This document shows positions 17,166 through 24,856 of a DNA stretch of 64,000 bases, in pieces. Source of the stretch: Butyricimonas virosa. GTDB taxonomy: Bacteria > Bacteroidota > Bacteroidia > Bacteroidales > Marinifilaceae. The position numbers and the translations under genes were made by a program. The stretch is taken from contig NZ_CP102269.1 in the NCBI RefSeq assembly GCF_025148635.1, positions 3,472,001 to 3,536,000 on the forward strand, in the 5' to 3' direction. The notes beneath the pieces are model-generated. The model made no database searches. It saw only the letters and a program-made list of their open reading frames with translations, and was not told the origin of the DNA. Within the stretch, counting starts at the first letter, position 1. The number at the start of each line of letters is the position of its first letter.

Positions 17166-18077
17166 ATGAAATGGGTAAAACTGGGGCGGGTCATAGAGCC
17201 TAAAGGACAATATGATTGGTTGATATCTCATGCAATGCTTCCTGTGGCAGATTACATTGAAGGCGATATATATAGAATTTATTTTTCAGGAAGAGATAAA
17301 AATAATATTTCGAGAATAGGATATTTAGTGGTAGATATTAATAAACCCCAAGATATTTTAGAATTGTCAAAAGATCCAGTCGTAGATGTTGGTTCCTTGG
17401 GGTGTTATGATGATAATGGTGTTTCTCCCACGTGTTTGGTTAGTGTGGATGATAAGAAGTATTTGTATATAATGGGTTGGAATAAAGGATCTCGCGTTAG
17501 GGCTGCAGAAGTTTCTGGATTAGCTATTAGCTATGATTCTGGGTTATCTTTTTCTAGATATTCTAATGTTCCTGTTCTTGAAAGAACAACCGATGAACCA
17601 TATACTATATTGGTAATCTCATCGATAATTATTGAAAATGGAGTATGGAGAATGTGGTATGATTCTGCTGATTATTGGATTGATGAAACTTTGCCAAAAT
17701 ATAATATAAAATATGCAGAATCTACTGATGGTATTAATTGGATTAGAAAAAAAATTGTGGCGGTTGATTATCTCTACGAAAATGAAACGAGAGTTTCTCG
17801 GGCGTGTGTTGTGAAAAAAGATAATCTATATCAGATGTGGTATTGTTATGCTATTGGTACAGGGGGATATAATATGGGATATGGTGTGTCTGAGGATGGG
17901 TATTCGTTTCAAAGAAAAGATAAAGACGTTGGTATAACGTTATCAGATTCGGGGTGGGATTCTGAAATGATCTGTTATCCTCACGTCTTTAACCATAAAG
18001 GACATACCTATATGTTATACTGTGGAAATGGCTATGGTCGTACGGGATTTGGAATTGCGAAATTGATGGAAGATTGA
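17166..18077 (+). CDS. Five-bladed beta-propeller, GH43/GH32-like protein of polysaccharide loci
   Basis: A 303-residue cytoplasmic protein without signal peptide. It has repeated blade motifs of the glycosyl-hydrolase five-bladed propeller type: YRIYFSGRDKNNISRIGYL, GLAISYDSGLSFSRY, WRMWYDSADYW, IKYAESTDGINWI, YQMWYCYAIGTGGYNMGYG and MLYCGNGYG. Such proteins occur often in capsule and O-antigen loci, where a secreted glycosidase makes no sense and a transferase or sugar-processing role is suspected. The true reaction is unknown. It overlaps the end of the acetyltransferase unit (2-base gap) and ends just before the sugar transferase. Confidence 0.65.
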   Translation: MKWVKLGRVIEPKGQYDWLISHAMLPVADYIEGDIYRIYFSGRDKNNISRIGYLVVDINKPQDILELSKDPVVDVGSLGCYDDNGVSPTCLVSVDDKKYLYIMGWNKGSRVRAAEVSGLAISYDSGLSFSRYSNVPVLERTTDEPYTILVISSIIIENGVWRMWYDSADYWIDETLPKYNIKYAESTDGINWIRKKIVAVDYLYENETRVSRACVVKKDNLYQMWYCYAIGTGGYNMGYGVSEDGYSFQRKDKDVGITLSDSGWDSEMICYPHVFNHKGHTYMLYCGNGYGRTGFGIAKLMED

Positions 18078-18091
18078 AGGATATAAATAGT

Positions 18092-18694
18092 ATGATAATG
18101 TATATTTATGTTAAGCGCATTTTAGATGTACTGTTTTCTCTTGTTTTGTTGCCGCTCTTTTTTATAGTTTTTATAATCGTTGGGTTAATCATATTATTGG
18201 AAGATAAAGGTTCAATAATCTTTTATAGTAAAAGGTTAGGTAAAGATGGTAGAATTTTTACTATGTATAAGTTTAGAACGATGATTATGAATGCTCCAGA
18301 TATTCGATTAGCAGATGGTTCAACTTATAATTCGGAAGATGATCCTAGAATAACTAGAATAGGACGAATTTTGCGGAAAACGAGCATAGATGAATTGCCG
18401 CAGATCCTTAATGTGATAAAAGGGGATATGAGTATCATTGGTCCTAGACCGGATCCTGTTGATTGGATCGATAGATATACGGAATTGCAAAAGAGAAAAT
18501 TGTTAGTATTACCGGGTATTACAGGCTATAATCAAGCTTATTATAGAAATAGTGGTGATGGAGAACAGGTATTTGAAAGAGATGATTATTATGTGTCACA
18601 TTTATCTTTTTGTTTAGATGTTCGGGTCTTTTTTAAGACTATTCAAACGATTATTCTTAGGAAAAATATATATGTTGATGATACGAGAAAATGA
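18092..18694 (+). CDS. Initiating sugar-phosphate transferase (WcaJ/PglC family)
   Basis: About 200 residues. An N-terminal hydrophobic hairpin (VLFSLVLLPLFFIVFIIVGLIILL) is followed by the cytoplasmic catalytic domain with KRLGKDGRIFTMYKFRTM, LRKTSIDELPQILNVIKGDM, GPRPDP and LPGITGYNQAY. This class moves a sugar-1-phosphate from a nucleotide sugar to undecaprenyl phosphate and so starts repeat-unit assembly. The frame opens at a TTG at 18074, but AAGGA at 18077-18081 is well spaced for the ATG at 18092. It overlaps the next gene by 4 bases. It is the only intact initiating transferase in the locus; a second one at 23445-23869 is broken. Confidence 0.87.
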   Translation: MIMYIYVKRILDVLFSLVLLPLFFIVFIIVGLIILLEDKGSIIFYSKRLGKDGRIFTMYKFRTMIMNAPDIRLADGSTYNSEDDPRITRIGRILRKTSIDELPQILNVIKGDMSIIGPRPDPVDWIDRYTELQKRKLLVLPGITGYNQAYYRNSGDGEQVFERDDYYVSHLSFCLDVRVFFKTIQTIILRKNIYVDDTRK

Positions 18695-19899
18695 ATTTTA
18701 TGACTAAAAATGCTGTCGTCCCTAAATTAATGATAGTGGGTGCAGGTGTTCTACAATTGCCTGCTATTCAGAAGGCTAAATCGTTGGGGTTAGATGTTGC
18801 CGTTATTGATATAGATCCAAATGCTCCTGGTGTTTGTTATGCTGATAAATTTTATGAAGTTAGTACCAATGATATAAGTGGTATATTAGCTGCAGCAGAA
18901 AATTATCATCCAGATGGGATTATGACTTTAGCTACAGATATGCCTATACGTTCTGTGGCATCTGTTGCTGAAAAGTATAAGCTTTATGCTGTAACTCCGT
19001 CTGTGGCGCAGAGAGCCACGGATAAAATTGAAATGATTCGGTGTTTTGAAAGGTATGATGTACCCCATCCTTGGTTTGAAGTGATAACTTTTGAGGAGGA
19101 ACTTAAAGATCTGTTATTAAAGCATTCTGTTCCATTTATAATGAAACCGAATGATTCTTCTGGGAGTCGTGGAGTTGTACTCGTTAAAGATTATCACGAA
19201 GTAAGGGATGCCTTTTTATATAGTAAATCTGTATCAAAGTCGGGATTAATTTTGGTGGAAGAGTATATGCAAGGACCTGAAGTGAGTGTAGAGGTGATGA
19301 CGATAAGGGGGGAAACCACTATATTGGCTGTAACGGATAAATTAACGAGTGGGGCACCTTTTTTTGTCGAAATGGGGCATTCTCAACCATCGCAATTGCC
19401 GAATGAGACGATTGAAAAAATAAAAGAAGTAGCCATAAAAGCTGTACAGGCAATTGGTATTGATAACAGTCCATCTCATGTTGAAATCATTGTTACGGAA
19501 GATGGGCCAAAATTAGTAGAGTTGGGAGCACGATTGGGAGGCGATTCTATAACTACATATTTAGTTCCCTTGTCAACTGGCGTAGATATGATACAAGCAT
19601 GTATTTTGATGGCGTTAGGGCAAATACCAGATATTGCAAAGAAATTTGAAAAGGGATCAGCTATTCGATATGCAGAATGTAAGCTTGGAGTATTGCAGAA
19701 AATAAATGGTGTTAATGAAGCATTAAATATTCCAGAGGTAAAGCATGTAGAGATTGTTAAATGCCTGGGTGAGACGCTTACTCCAATACGAAGTAGCAGT
19801 GATAGAGTAGCTTATGTTATAACTCAAGCTGATACAGCTCAAGATGCCATAAGAATGTGTGAGAACGCATTAGGAAAGATTAAATTCGATATCAAATAA
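18691..19899 (+). CDS. ATP-grasp ligase of polysaccharide locus
   Basis: A 402-residue carbamoyl-phosphate-synthase-like ATP-grasp enzyme. It has an N-terminal pre-ATP-grasp fold (LMIVGAGVLQLPAIQKAKSL), the ATP-binding Lys in FIMKPNDSSGSRGVVLV, LVEEYMQGPEVSVEVM, and the Mg site KLVELGARLGGDSITTYLVP. Members ligate a carboxylate to an amine or thiol using ATP. In a surface-polysaccharide locus a likely job is attaching an amino acid or other acyl group to an amino sugar or uronic acid. The substrate is unknown. ATG 18700 is an alternative start. Confidence 0.78.
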   Translation: MNFMTKNAVVPKLMIVGAGVLQLPAIQKAKSLGLDVAVIDIDPNAPGVCYADKFYEVSTNDISGILAAAENYHPDGIMTLATDMPIRSVASVAEKYKLYAVTPSVAQRATDKIEMIRCFERYDVPHPWFEVITFEEELKDLLLKHSVPFIMKPNDSSGSRGVVLVKDYHEVRDAFLYSKSVSKSGLILVEEYMQGPEVSVEVMTIRGETTILAVTDKLTSGAPFFVEMGHSQPSQLPNETIEKIKEVAIKAVQAIGIDNSPSHVEIIVTEDGPKLVELGARLGGDSITTYLVPLSTGVDMIQACILMALGQIPDIAKKFEKGSAIRYAECKLGVLQKINGVNEALNIPEVKHVEIVKCLGETLTPIRSSSDRVAYVITQADTAQDAIRMCENALGKIKFDIK

Positions 19900-19908
19900 T
19901 AAGTCAAT

Positions 19909-21138
19909 ATGAAAATTTTATATGAGTCTGATTTAGCTGGGTCCAAATATCATGGAATGGCCTATCGAATTTATCAATTTAGTAAAGAGTTTACGGATCG
20001 AGGACATGAGGTGATGGTCGTTGCTGCATCCTATTCTCATACGAGAAGAATTAATCCAAATGTAACTGGTAGATTAACAAATGAAAATATAGATGGAATA
20101 CAATACAAGTGGATTAAAACCCCTAAATATAGTGGTAATGGGGTGGGACGTGTACTGCATATGCTTTTATATAATTTCTATTTGTGGTTTTATGCTAAGA
20201 AAATAGCTCGAGAATTTAAACCGAATGTGGTAATTGCATCGGGTGTTACACCATTAGATTTTATAGGGTGTCGAAAGATTGCCAAAAAAGCTGGTGCTAA
20301 AATATTTTTGGAAGTAGGGGATTTATGGCCATTATCTCCAATTGAATTAGGGGGATATTCTCCTCGACACCCCTTTATAAAAATAATGCAATGGGCTGAA
20401 AATTATTCTTATAGACATACAGATAACGTGATCTCCCTTCTACCCTGTGTAAAAAAGTATATGATGGAACATGGTTTAGACTCGGATAAATTTAATTATA
20501 TTCCCAATGGGATCATTACTTCGGAATGGGATGCGTCTAAGGAATTATCAGAAAAAATGCAAGGTGTTTTCAATAAACTAAAGAAAGAGAATAAATTCAT
20601 TATAGGTTATGCTGGTGCTCATGGACAAGCAAATGATTTGAATACAATCATTGATGTTGTGGCTGGTTTGAAAAGTCAAGATGTTGTTCTCATTTTAATA
20701 GGAACTGGGCAAGAAAAAGAGAAACTTGTAAGTTATACTTTAAAACATGGAATAGATAATGTGTACTTTTTTCCAGCTCAGGAAAAAGAACTAATACCAG
20801 CGTGTTTAAAGCAAATGGATGTTTTATATATTGGTTTGCAAAAGCAACCTCTATTTCGGTTTGGGATAAGTCCCAATAAGATGTTTGATTATATGATGGC
20901 ATCAAAACCTATTATTCAGGCAATAGATGCCGGAAATAATTTGGTGCAGGAAGCTAATTGTGGATTATATGCAGAACCGGAAAATGTGGAGGCAATAGCA
21001 CGGGCCATTCTTAAATTGAAAATGATGTCAACTCAAGAGCGAGAAGAATTAGGCAGGAATGGTCACGAGTATGTTTTACAGAATCATGCTTACAATAAAT
21101 TGACAGAACGTTATTTAGATCTTATAAAACAAGTTTAG
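19909..21138 (+). CDS. Glycosyltransferase family 4 (WbuB-like)
   Basis: A 409-residue GT-B transferase. The N terminus has a MKILYESDLAG start and KPNVVIASGVTPLDFIGCR. The C-terminal nucleotide-binding half has IGYAGAHGQANDLNTIIDV, VLILIGTGQEKEKLV, and FRFGISPNKMFDYMMASKPI with the acidic/PNK motif typical of WbuB-like enzymes. WbuB proteins usually transfer an amino sugar as the second residue onto the lipid-linked first sugar. A UDP-GlcNAc 2-epimerase gene follows 7 bases later, which fits an N-acetylated donor. Confidence 0.83.
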   Translation: MKILYESDLAGSKYHGMAYRIYQFSKEFTDRGHEVMVVAASYSHTRRINPNVTGRLTNENIDGIQYKWIKTPKYSGNGVGRVLHMLLYNFYLWFYAKKIAREFKPNVVIASGVTPLDFIGCRKIAKKAGAKIFLEVGDLWPLSPIELGGYSPRHPFIKIMQWAENYSYRHTDNVISLLPCVKKYMMEHGLDSDKFNYIPNGIITSEWDASKELSEKMQGVFNKLKKENKFIIGYAGAHGQANDLNTIIDVVAGLKSQDVVLILIGTGQEKEKLVSYTLKHGIDNVYFFPAQEKELIPACLKQMDVLYIGLQKQPLFRFGISPNKMFDYMMASKPIIQAIDAGNNLVQEANCGLYAEPENVEAIARAILKLKMMSTQEREELGRNGHEYVLQNHAYNKLTERYLDLIKQV

Positions 21139-21145
21139 TAATTAT

Positions 21146-22216
21146 ATGAAAATTGTTACAATAATAGGTGCTCGGCCACAATTTATTAAAGCGGCTGTGA
21201 TTAGTCGTGTATTTAAATGTTCTGCACAAATAATAGAGACTATAGTACATACTGGGCAGCATTTCGATTTTAACATGAGTGACGTGTTTTTTGAAGAAAT
21301 GTGTATTCCAAAACCACATTATAATTTAAATATAAATGGGTTGGGGCATGGAGCCATGACGGGGCAAATGTTGGAAAAGATTGAAAAAGTATTGTTAGAA
21401 GAGAAACCTGATTGGGTTCTTGTATATGGGGATACTAATTCCACACTTGCAGGTGCATTGGCTGCAAAAAAGTTGCACATAAAAGTTGCTCATGTGGAGG
21501 CGGGGTTACGCTCGTTTAATATGACTATGCCGGAAGAAATTAATAGGATATTAACAGATCGGATTAGTGATGTTTTGTTTTGTCCGACAGATAAAGCAAT
21601 TGAAAATTTGAAGTTAGAAGGGTATGATAATATTGATTGTCATATTGTAAAAAATGGTGATGTTATGCAGGATGCTACTTTATTTTATTTGAATAGAGCA
21701 AGAATGCCTCAAGATATTATTCCATCAAAATTTGTATTGTGTACTGTACATCGAGCAGAAAATACAGATGATGAGGTTCGGTTGAAAAATATATTTTATG
21801 CCTTAGAAACGATTTCTGAGCAATGTCCTGTTGTATTGCCTTTACACCCAAGAACAAAGGGGAAATTATTAGCGATTAACTATGATTTTGCTAAAAGTAA
21901 GATTTGTTTTATCGATCCTGTTGGCTATTTGGAGATGGTTTGGCTGTTGAAAAACTGTGAGTTAGTGATGACTGATAGTGGAGGATTGCAGAAAGAGGCA
22001 TATTTTTTTGAAAAATATTGTGTGACAATGCGAGATGAAACTGAGTGGGTTGAATTAGTCGAGAAAGGTTTTAATATACTTGCTGGAAGTGAACCTACTA
22101 GGATTATCAGTAGTGTTAATGTTATGATCTCTAAAAATAAAGAGGGTTTTGAAAATCGACTCTATGGTAATGGAGATGCAGGCGAGAAGATATTGGATAC
22201 ATTATTGAGTGTTTAG
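21146..22216 (+). CDS. wecB: UDP-N-acetylglucosamine 2-epimerase (non-hydrolysing, WecB/WbpI type)
   Basis: A 356-residue GT-B-fold epimerase. Signatures are VTIIGARPQFIKAAVIS at the N terminus, LVYGDTNSTLAGALAAKKL, VAHVEAGLRSFNMTMPEEIN, TVHRAENTDD and MTDSGGLQKEAYFF. The enzyme inverts C2 of UDP-GlcNAc, giving UDP-ManNAc, or acts on a related uronic acid as WbpI does. The WlbA-like and WbpO-like genes at the left end of the locus make a ManNAcA-type or diacetamido product possible. It is the last gene of the A+T-rich block; composition changes sharply 12-18 bases later. Confidence 0.88.
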   Translation: MKIVTIIGARPQFIKAAVISRVFKCSAQIIETIVHTGQHFDFNMSDVFFEEMCIPKPHYNLNINGLGHGAMTGQMLEKIEKVLLEEKPDWVLVYGDTNSTLAGALAAKKLHIKVAHVEAGLRSFNMTMPEEINRILTDRISDVLFCPTDKAIENLKLEGYDNIDCHIVKNGDVMQDATLFYLNRARMPQDIIPSKFVLCTVHRAENTDDEVRLKNIFYALETISEQCPVVLPLHPRTKGKLLAINYDFAKSKICFIDPVGYLEMVWLLKNCELVMTDSGGLQKEAYFFEKYCVTMRDETEWVELVEKGFNILAGSEPTRIISSVNVMISKNKEGFENRLYGNGDAGEKILDTLLSV

Positions 22217-22233
22217 GATTTAAAAGTTTGATT

Positions 22234-23448
22234 ATGATACCATTTTCACCACCAAGAATTGACCAGAAGGTCATTGATGAGGTTGTTGATACCTTGAAGT
22301 CCGGTTGGATTACGACGGGACCGAAGACGAAGGAGTTTGAACGGAGGTTGACAGCATATTGTGGAAACAAGGCGACGTTGGCTGTGAACTCGAATACTGT
22401 GGGGCTTGAAGTTGTGCTACGTTGGTTTGGAGTGCAGGAGGGGGATGAGGTGATTGTGCCGGTGTACACGTATTGTGCCACGGCGAATGTGATCGTGCAT
22501 TGTGGGGCGAAACCGGTGATGGTGGATGTGAATGCGGATGATTTTGACGTGTGTTTGGAGAAAGTGAGGAGGGCGATCACGAATAAGACAAAGGTGATTA
22601 TGCCTGTTGATTTGGGAGGTATGCCATGTGCGTATGATGAGTTGTTTGAATTGGTGGAGACAGAGGAAGTGAAAACGTTGTTTCAAGCGAAGACGGAAGA
22701 ACAGAGGAAGTTGGGAAGGATTTTGATTTTGTCGGACTCGGCTCATTCGATAGGGGCGGAATACAAGGGGCGGAAAGCGGGGAGTTTGGCTGATGTTTCG
22801 GTGTTTTCTTTCCATGCGGTGAAGAATCTGACCACGGCGGAAGGCGGTGCGATCATGTTGAACTTGCCGGAGCCGTTTGATAATGAGGAAGTGTATAGGT
22901 ATTTGTGTACATATACTTTGCATGGACAAAATAAAGATGCGTTGGCCAAGACGAAAAAGGGGGCATGGCGTTATGACGTGTTAGTTTCCGGTTTTAAGGG
23001 GAATATGACGGATATTATGGCTTCTATCGGTTTGGTGGAGTTGTCTCGTTACGAGGACGATACTTTGCACTATCGGAAGTGTATATACGATCAATATACC
23101 GATGCTTTTTCCCGGTACGGGTGGGCGGAATTGCCGATTTACGAGACGGAAGACCGGAAGAGTTCTTATCACGTGTACTGTTTGCGGGTGAAGGGAATCA
23201 CGGAACAACAACGGGACGAGATTATTCAGCGAATTTTTGACAAGGACGTTTCGGTGAACGTGCATTTTCAACCCTTGCCTTTGTTAAGTGCATTTAAGAA
23301 TAAGGGGTATAAGATTGAAGATTATCCGGTTGCTTACGATAATTATTGTCGGGAAATTTCTTTACCTGTGTGGTACGGGTTGAATGAGGAGATGGTGAAA
23401 ACGGTTATTGATGCTGTTATTTGTTCTGTAGAAGAGGTTTTGGCGTGA
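22234..23448 (+). CDS. PLP-dependent aminotransferase, WcfR-like (DegT/DnrJ/EryC1 family)
   Basis: A 404-residue aminotransferase starting IPFSPPRIDQKVIDEVV. It has the PLP-Lys in SVFSFHAVKNLTTAEGGAIM and an insertion around residues 125-160 (VETEEVKTLFQAKTEEQRKL) that I associate with the conserved Bacteroides DegT subgroup including WcfR. WcfR makes the 4-amino group of UDP-2-acetamido-4-amino-trideoxygalactose. A 3-amino role (WbpE-like), serving the WlbA product, cannot be excluded. The frame opens at TTG 22228, but ATG 22234 is the natural start. G+C content returns to the level of the left end. It overlaps the broken transferase by 4 bases. Confidence 0.82.
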   Translation: MIPFSPPRIDQKVIDEVVDTLKSGWITTGPKTKEFERRLTAYCGNKATLAVNSNTVGLEVVLRWFGVQEGDEVIVPVYTYCATANVIVHCGAKPVMVDVNADDFDVCLEKVRRAITNKTKVIMPVDLGGMPCAYDELFELVETEEVKTLFQAKTEEQRKLGRILILSDSAHSIGAEYKGRKAGSLADVSVFSFHAVKNLTTAEGGAIMLNLPEPFDNEEVYRYLCTYTLHGQNKDALAKTKKGAWRYDVLVSGFKGNMTDIMASIGLVELSRYEDDTLHYRKCIYDQYTDAFSRYGWAELPIYETEDRKSSYHVYCLRVKGITEQQRDEIIQRIFDKDVSVNVHFQPLPLLSAFKNKGYKIEDYPVAYDNYCREISLPVWYGLNEEMVKTVIDAVICSVEEVLA

Positions 23449-23869
23449 TTCGCTTTTGTGATGTTTTCTTTTCTTTATTGGGCTTGATAGTTCTATCACC
23501 CATTTTTGTGATCATAGCTTTATGTATCTCCTGAGAAAGTATAAACTGGACGAGTTACCGCAGTTGCTGAACGTGGTACGAGGGGAGATGAGTTTGGTGG
23601 GACCAAGGCCGGAGGTAAGAAAGTACGTGGATATGTATACTGTTGAACAGCGTAAAGTGTTGGCTGTTGCTCCGGGTATAACGGATTATGCTTCTATCGA
23701 GTATGCGGATGAAAATACCATTTTGGGACAGGCACGTGATCCGGACCGGGCTTACGTGGAGCAGATCATGCCGGATAAGATACGATATAACATGAAGTAT
23801 ATAGATAATCGATGTTTGAAAGAGTATTTTAAGATTATATTTTTGACGTTGATGAAGATCGTGAAATAG
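23445..23869 (+). pseudogene. Broken initiating sugar transferase (WcfS/WcaJ-like), internal deletion and frameshift
   Basis: A GTG at 23445 (4-base overlap with the aminotransferase) starts a normal N-terminal membrane helix, IRFCDVFFSLLGLIVLSPIF, that hits TGA at 23532-23534. A different frame from 23522 then reads YLLRKYKLDELPQLLNVVRG, MSLVGPRPEVRKYV and VAPGITDYASIEYADE, the C-terminal half of the catalytic domain. The segment between them in intact relatives (basic KGPVFFKQTR/YKFRSM region, about 50-60 residues) is absent. So an out-of-frame internal deletion removed essential catalytic residues. The intact relative at 18092-18694 probably starts synthesis now. Confidence 0.85.
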
Positions 23870-23912
23870 CGTGCTGAATGGATGATTTATGACGAAGTTT
23901 TTCATGGAGGAG

Positions 23913-23952
23913 AAGATAGTACCTCGGATAAATGTCCGGGGTATTTTGTTTT
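23913..23952 (+). terminator. Intrinsic terminator, copy 1 of a 40-base direct repeat
   Basis: Stem ACCTCGGA (23921-23928) pairs with TCCGGGGT (23935-23942), loop TAAATG, followed by ATTTTGTTTT. It would end the capsule transcript. The whole 40-base segment is repeated exactly at 24657-24696, on the other side of the toxin-antitoxin genes. Confidence 0.8.
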
Positions 23953-24007
23953 GAGTAAATTTTGTTTTTGTATGATTGTTCTCTATATTTGTAAAAATGT
24001 TTATGTT

Positions 24008-24238
24008 ATGAATACAAAAGCAACAATAGAAGTTGATTTAAGTCTTTTTGAGCAATTGAAAAGGTATGCCAAATCTAAAGGGAGAACGATTACGGAAGTT
24101 GTTGAAAAAGAGTTGAAAAATCTACTTGGTACGGAGGTGAAAAGTAAACCGGTTTCTTCTAAATTAAGAGGAATTGTTAATCTTCCGGAAGATTTTGATT
24201 ATAAGAAGGAGTTGGAAAATAGATCTTTGAAGAAATGA
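24008..24238 (+). CDS. Antitoxin-like protein (DUF6364/VapB-like)
   Basis: A 76-residue protein from the ATG at 24008. TKATIEVDLSLFEQLKRYAKS and KGRTITEVVEKELKNLL look like a ribbon-helix-helix DNA-binding domain, followed by a flexible tail (LPEDFDYKKELENRSLKK) of the kind that wraps a PIN toxin. The frame is open upstream to 23882, but that part crosses the terminator and has no coding character. The 4-base ATGA overlap with the PIN-domain gene is typical of type II toxin-antitoxin operons. It probably also represses its own promoter, which should lie at 23953-24007. Confidence 0.82.
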   Translation: MNTKATIEVDLSLFEQLKRYAKSKGRTITEVVEKELKNLLGTEVKSKPVSSKLRGIVNLPEDFDYKKELENRSLKK

Positions 24239-24636
24239 AACATTATTATATAGATACAAATGTCATTATTGATATGTTGGCAGATCGAGGTGAATTTGCT
24301 GAAGCAGCTTCAAATCTTTTTGATGCTGCGGGACGTGGTGAGATTTGTGTTTATATATCGTCTTTGTCATATTCAAATATTTATTATATAATTCGGCGAT
24401 ATTTAGGGCATGAGAAAACAATAGAGAGTTTGAAAGAATTATCTAGATATGTAGGAATTCTTCCAGTTAACGGAAAAATAATACGTTCATCTCTTGATTC
24501 GGGATTTGGTGATTTTGAAGATGCGATTCAATATTTTTCAGCTTTGCAAAATAGAAAGATTGAAGCGATCGTGACTCGGAATGTAAAAGATTTTAAATTA
24601 TCGACGCTTCCTGTATTACAACCAACAGAATTGTGA
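24235..24636 (+). CDS. PIN-domain ribonuclease toxin (VapC-like)
   Basis: A 133-residue PIN domain. The first acidic residue is in HYYIDTNVIIDML (Asp7). Others lie in FGDFEDAIQYFSAL and in IVTRNVKDFK, matching the acidic cluster that binds Mg in these endoribonucleases. The antitoxin gene overlaps by 4 bases upstream. Such toxins cleave tRNA or rRNA when the antitoxin is lost. The pair is flanked by exact 40-base repeats containing a terminator, suggesting insertion as a unit at the end of the capsule operon. Confidence 0.88.
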   Translation: MKHYYIDTNVIIDMLADRGEFAEAASNLFDAAGRGEICVYISSLSYSNIYYIIRRYLGHEKTIESLKELSRYVGILPVNGKIIRSSLDSGFGDFEDAIQYFSALQNRKIEAIVTRNVKDFKLSTLPVLQPTEL

Positions 24637-24656
24637 TTGAATAATTATTTGTTGAA

Positions 24657-24696
24657 AAGATAGTACCTCGGATAAATGTCCGGGGTATTTTGTTTT
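24657..24696 (+). terminator. Intrinsic terminator, copy 2 of the 40-base direct repeat
   Basis: Identical over 40 bases to 23913-23952. Stem ACCTCGGA at 24665-24672 pairs with TCCGGGGT at 24679-24686, then ATTTTGTTTTT. It would end the toxin-antitoxin transcript. Confidence 0.82.
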
Positions 24697-24856
24697 TGTG
24701 AATGTTCGTTTGGGGTGTAATATTGAATACTGTGGGAGAAATGGCGAAATTGTAAAGAGTAATACTGCCAATTCGGCAGGTAATAGGTTTTGGCATAACT
24801 ATTGTCATTTAGTTGTCGTAAAATTTGAAGTATAATTAAATTAAAAATATAGAGTT

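Noticed and set aside
18074..18091. TTG start for the initiating sugar transferase
   Set aside because: The ATG at 18092 has AAGGA 10 bases upstream and gives the N terminus expected for the family.
23882..24007. Upstream extension of the antitoxin reading frame
   Set aside because: It would translate through the terminator hairpin and gives Cys/Phe-rich sequence unlike any antitoxin; the ATG at 24008 fits the family.
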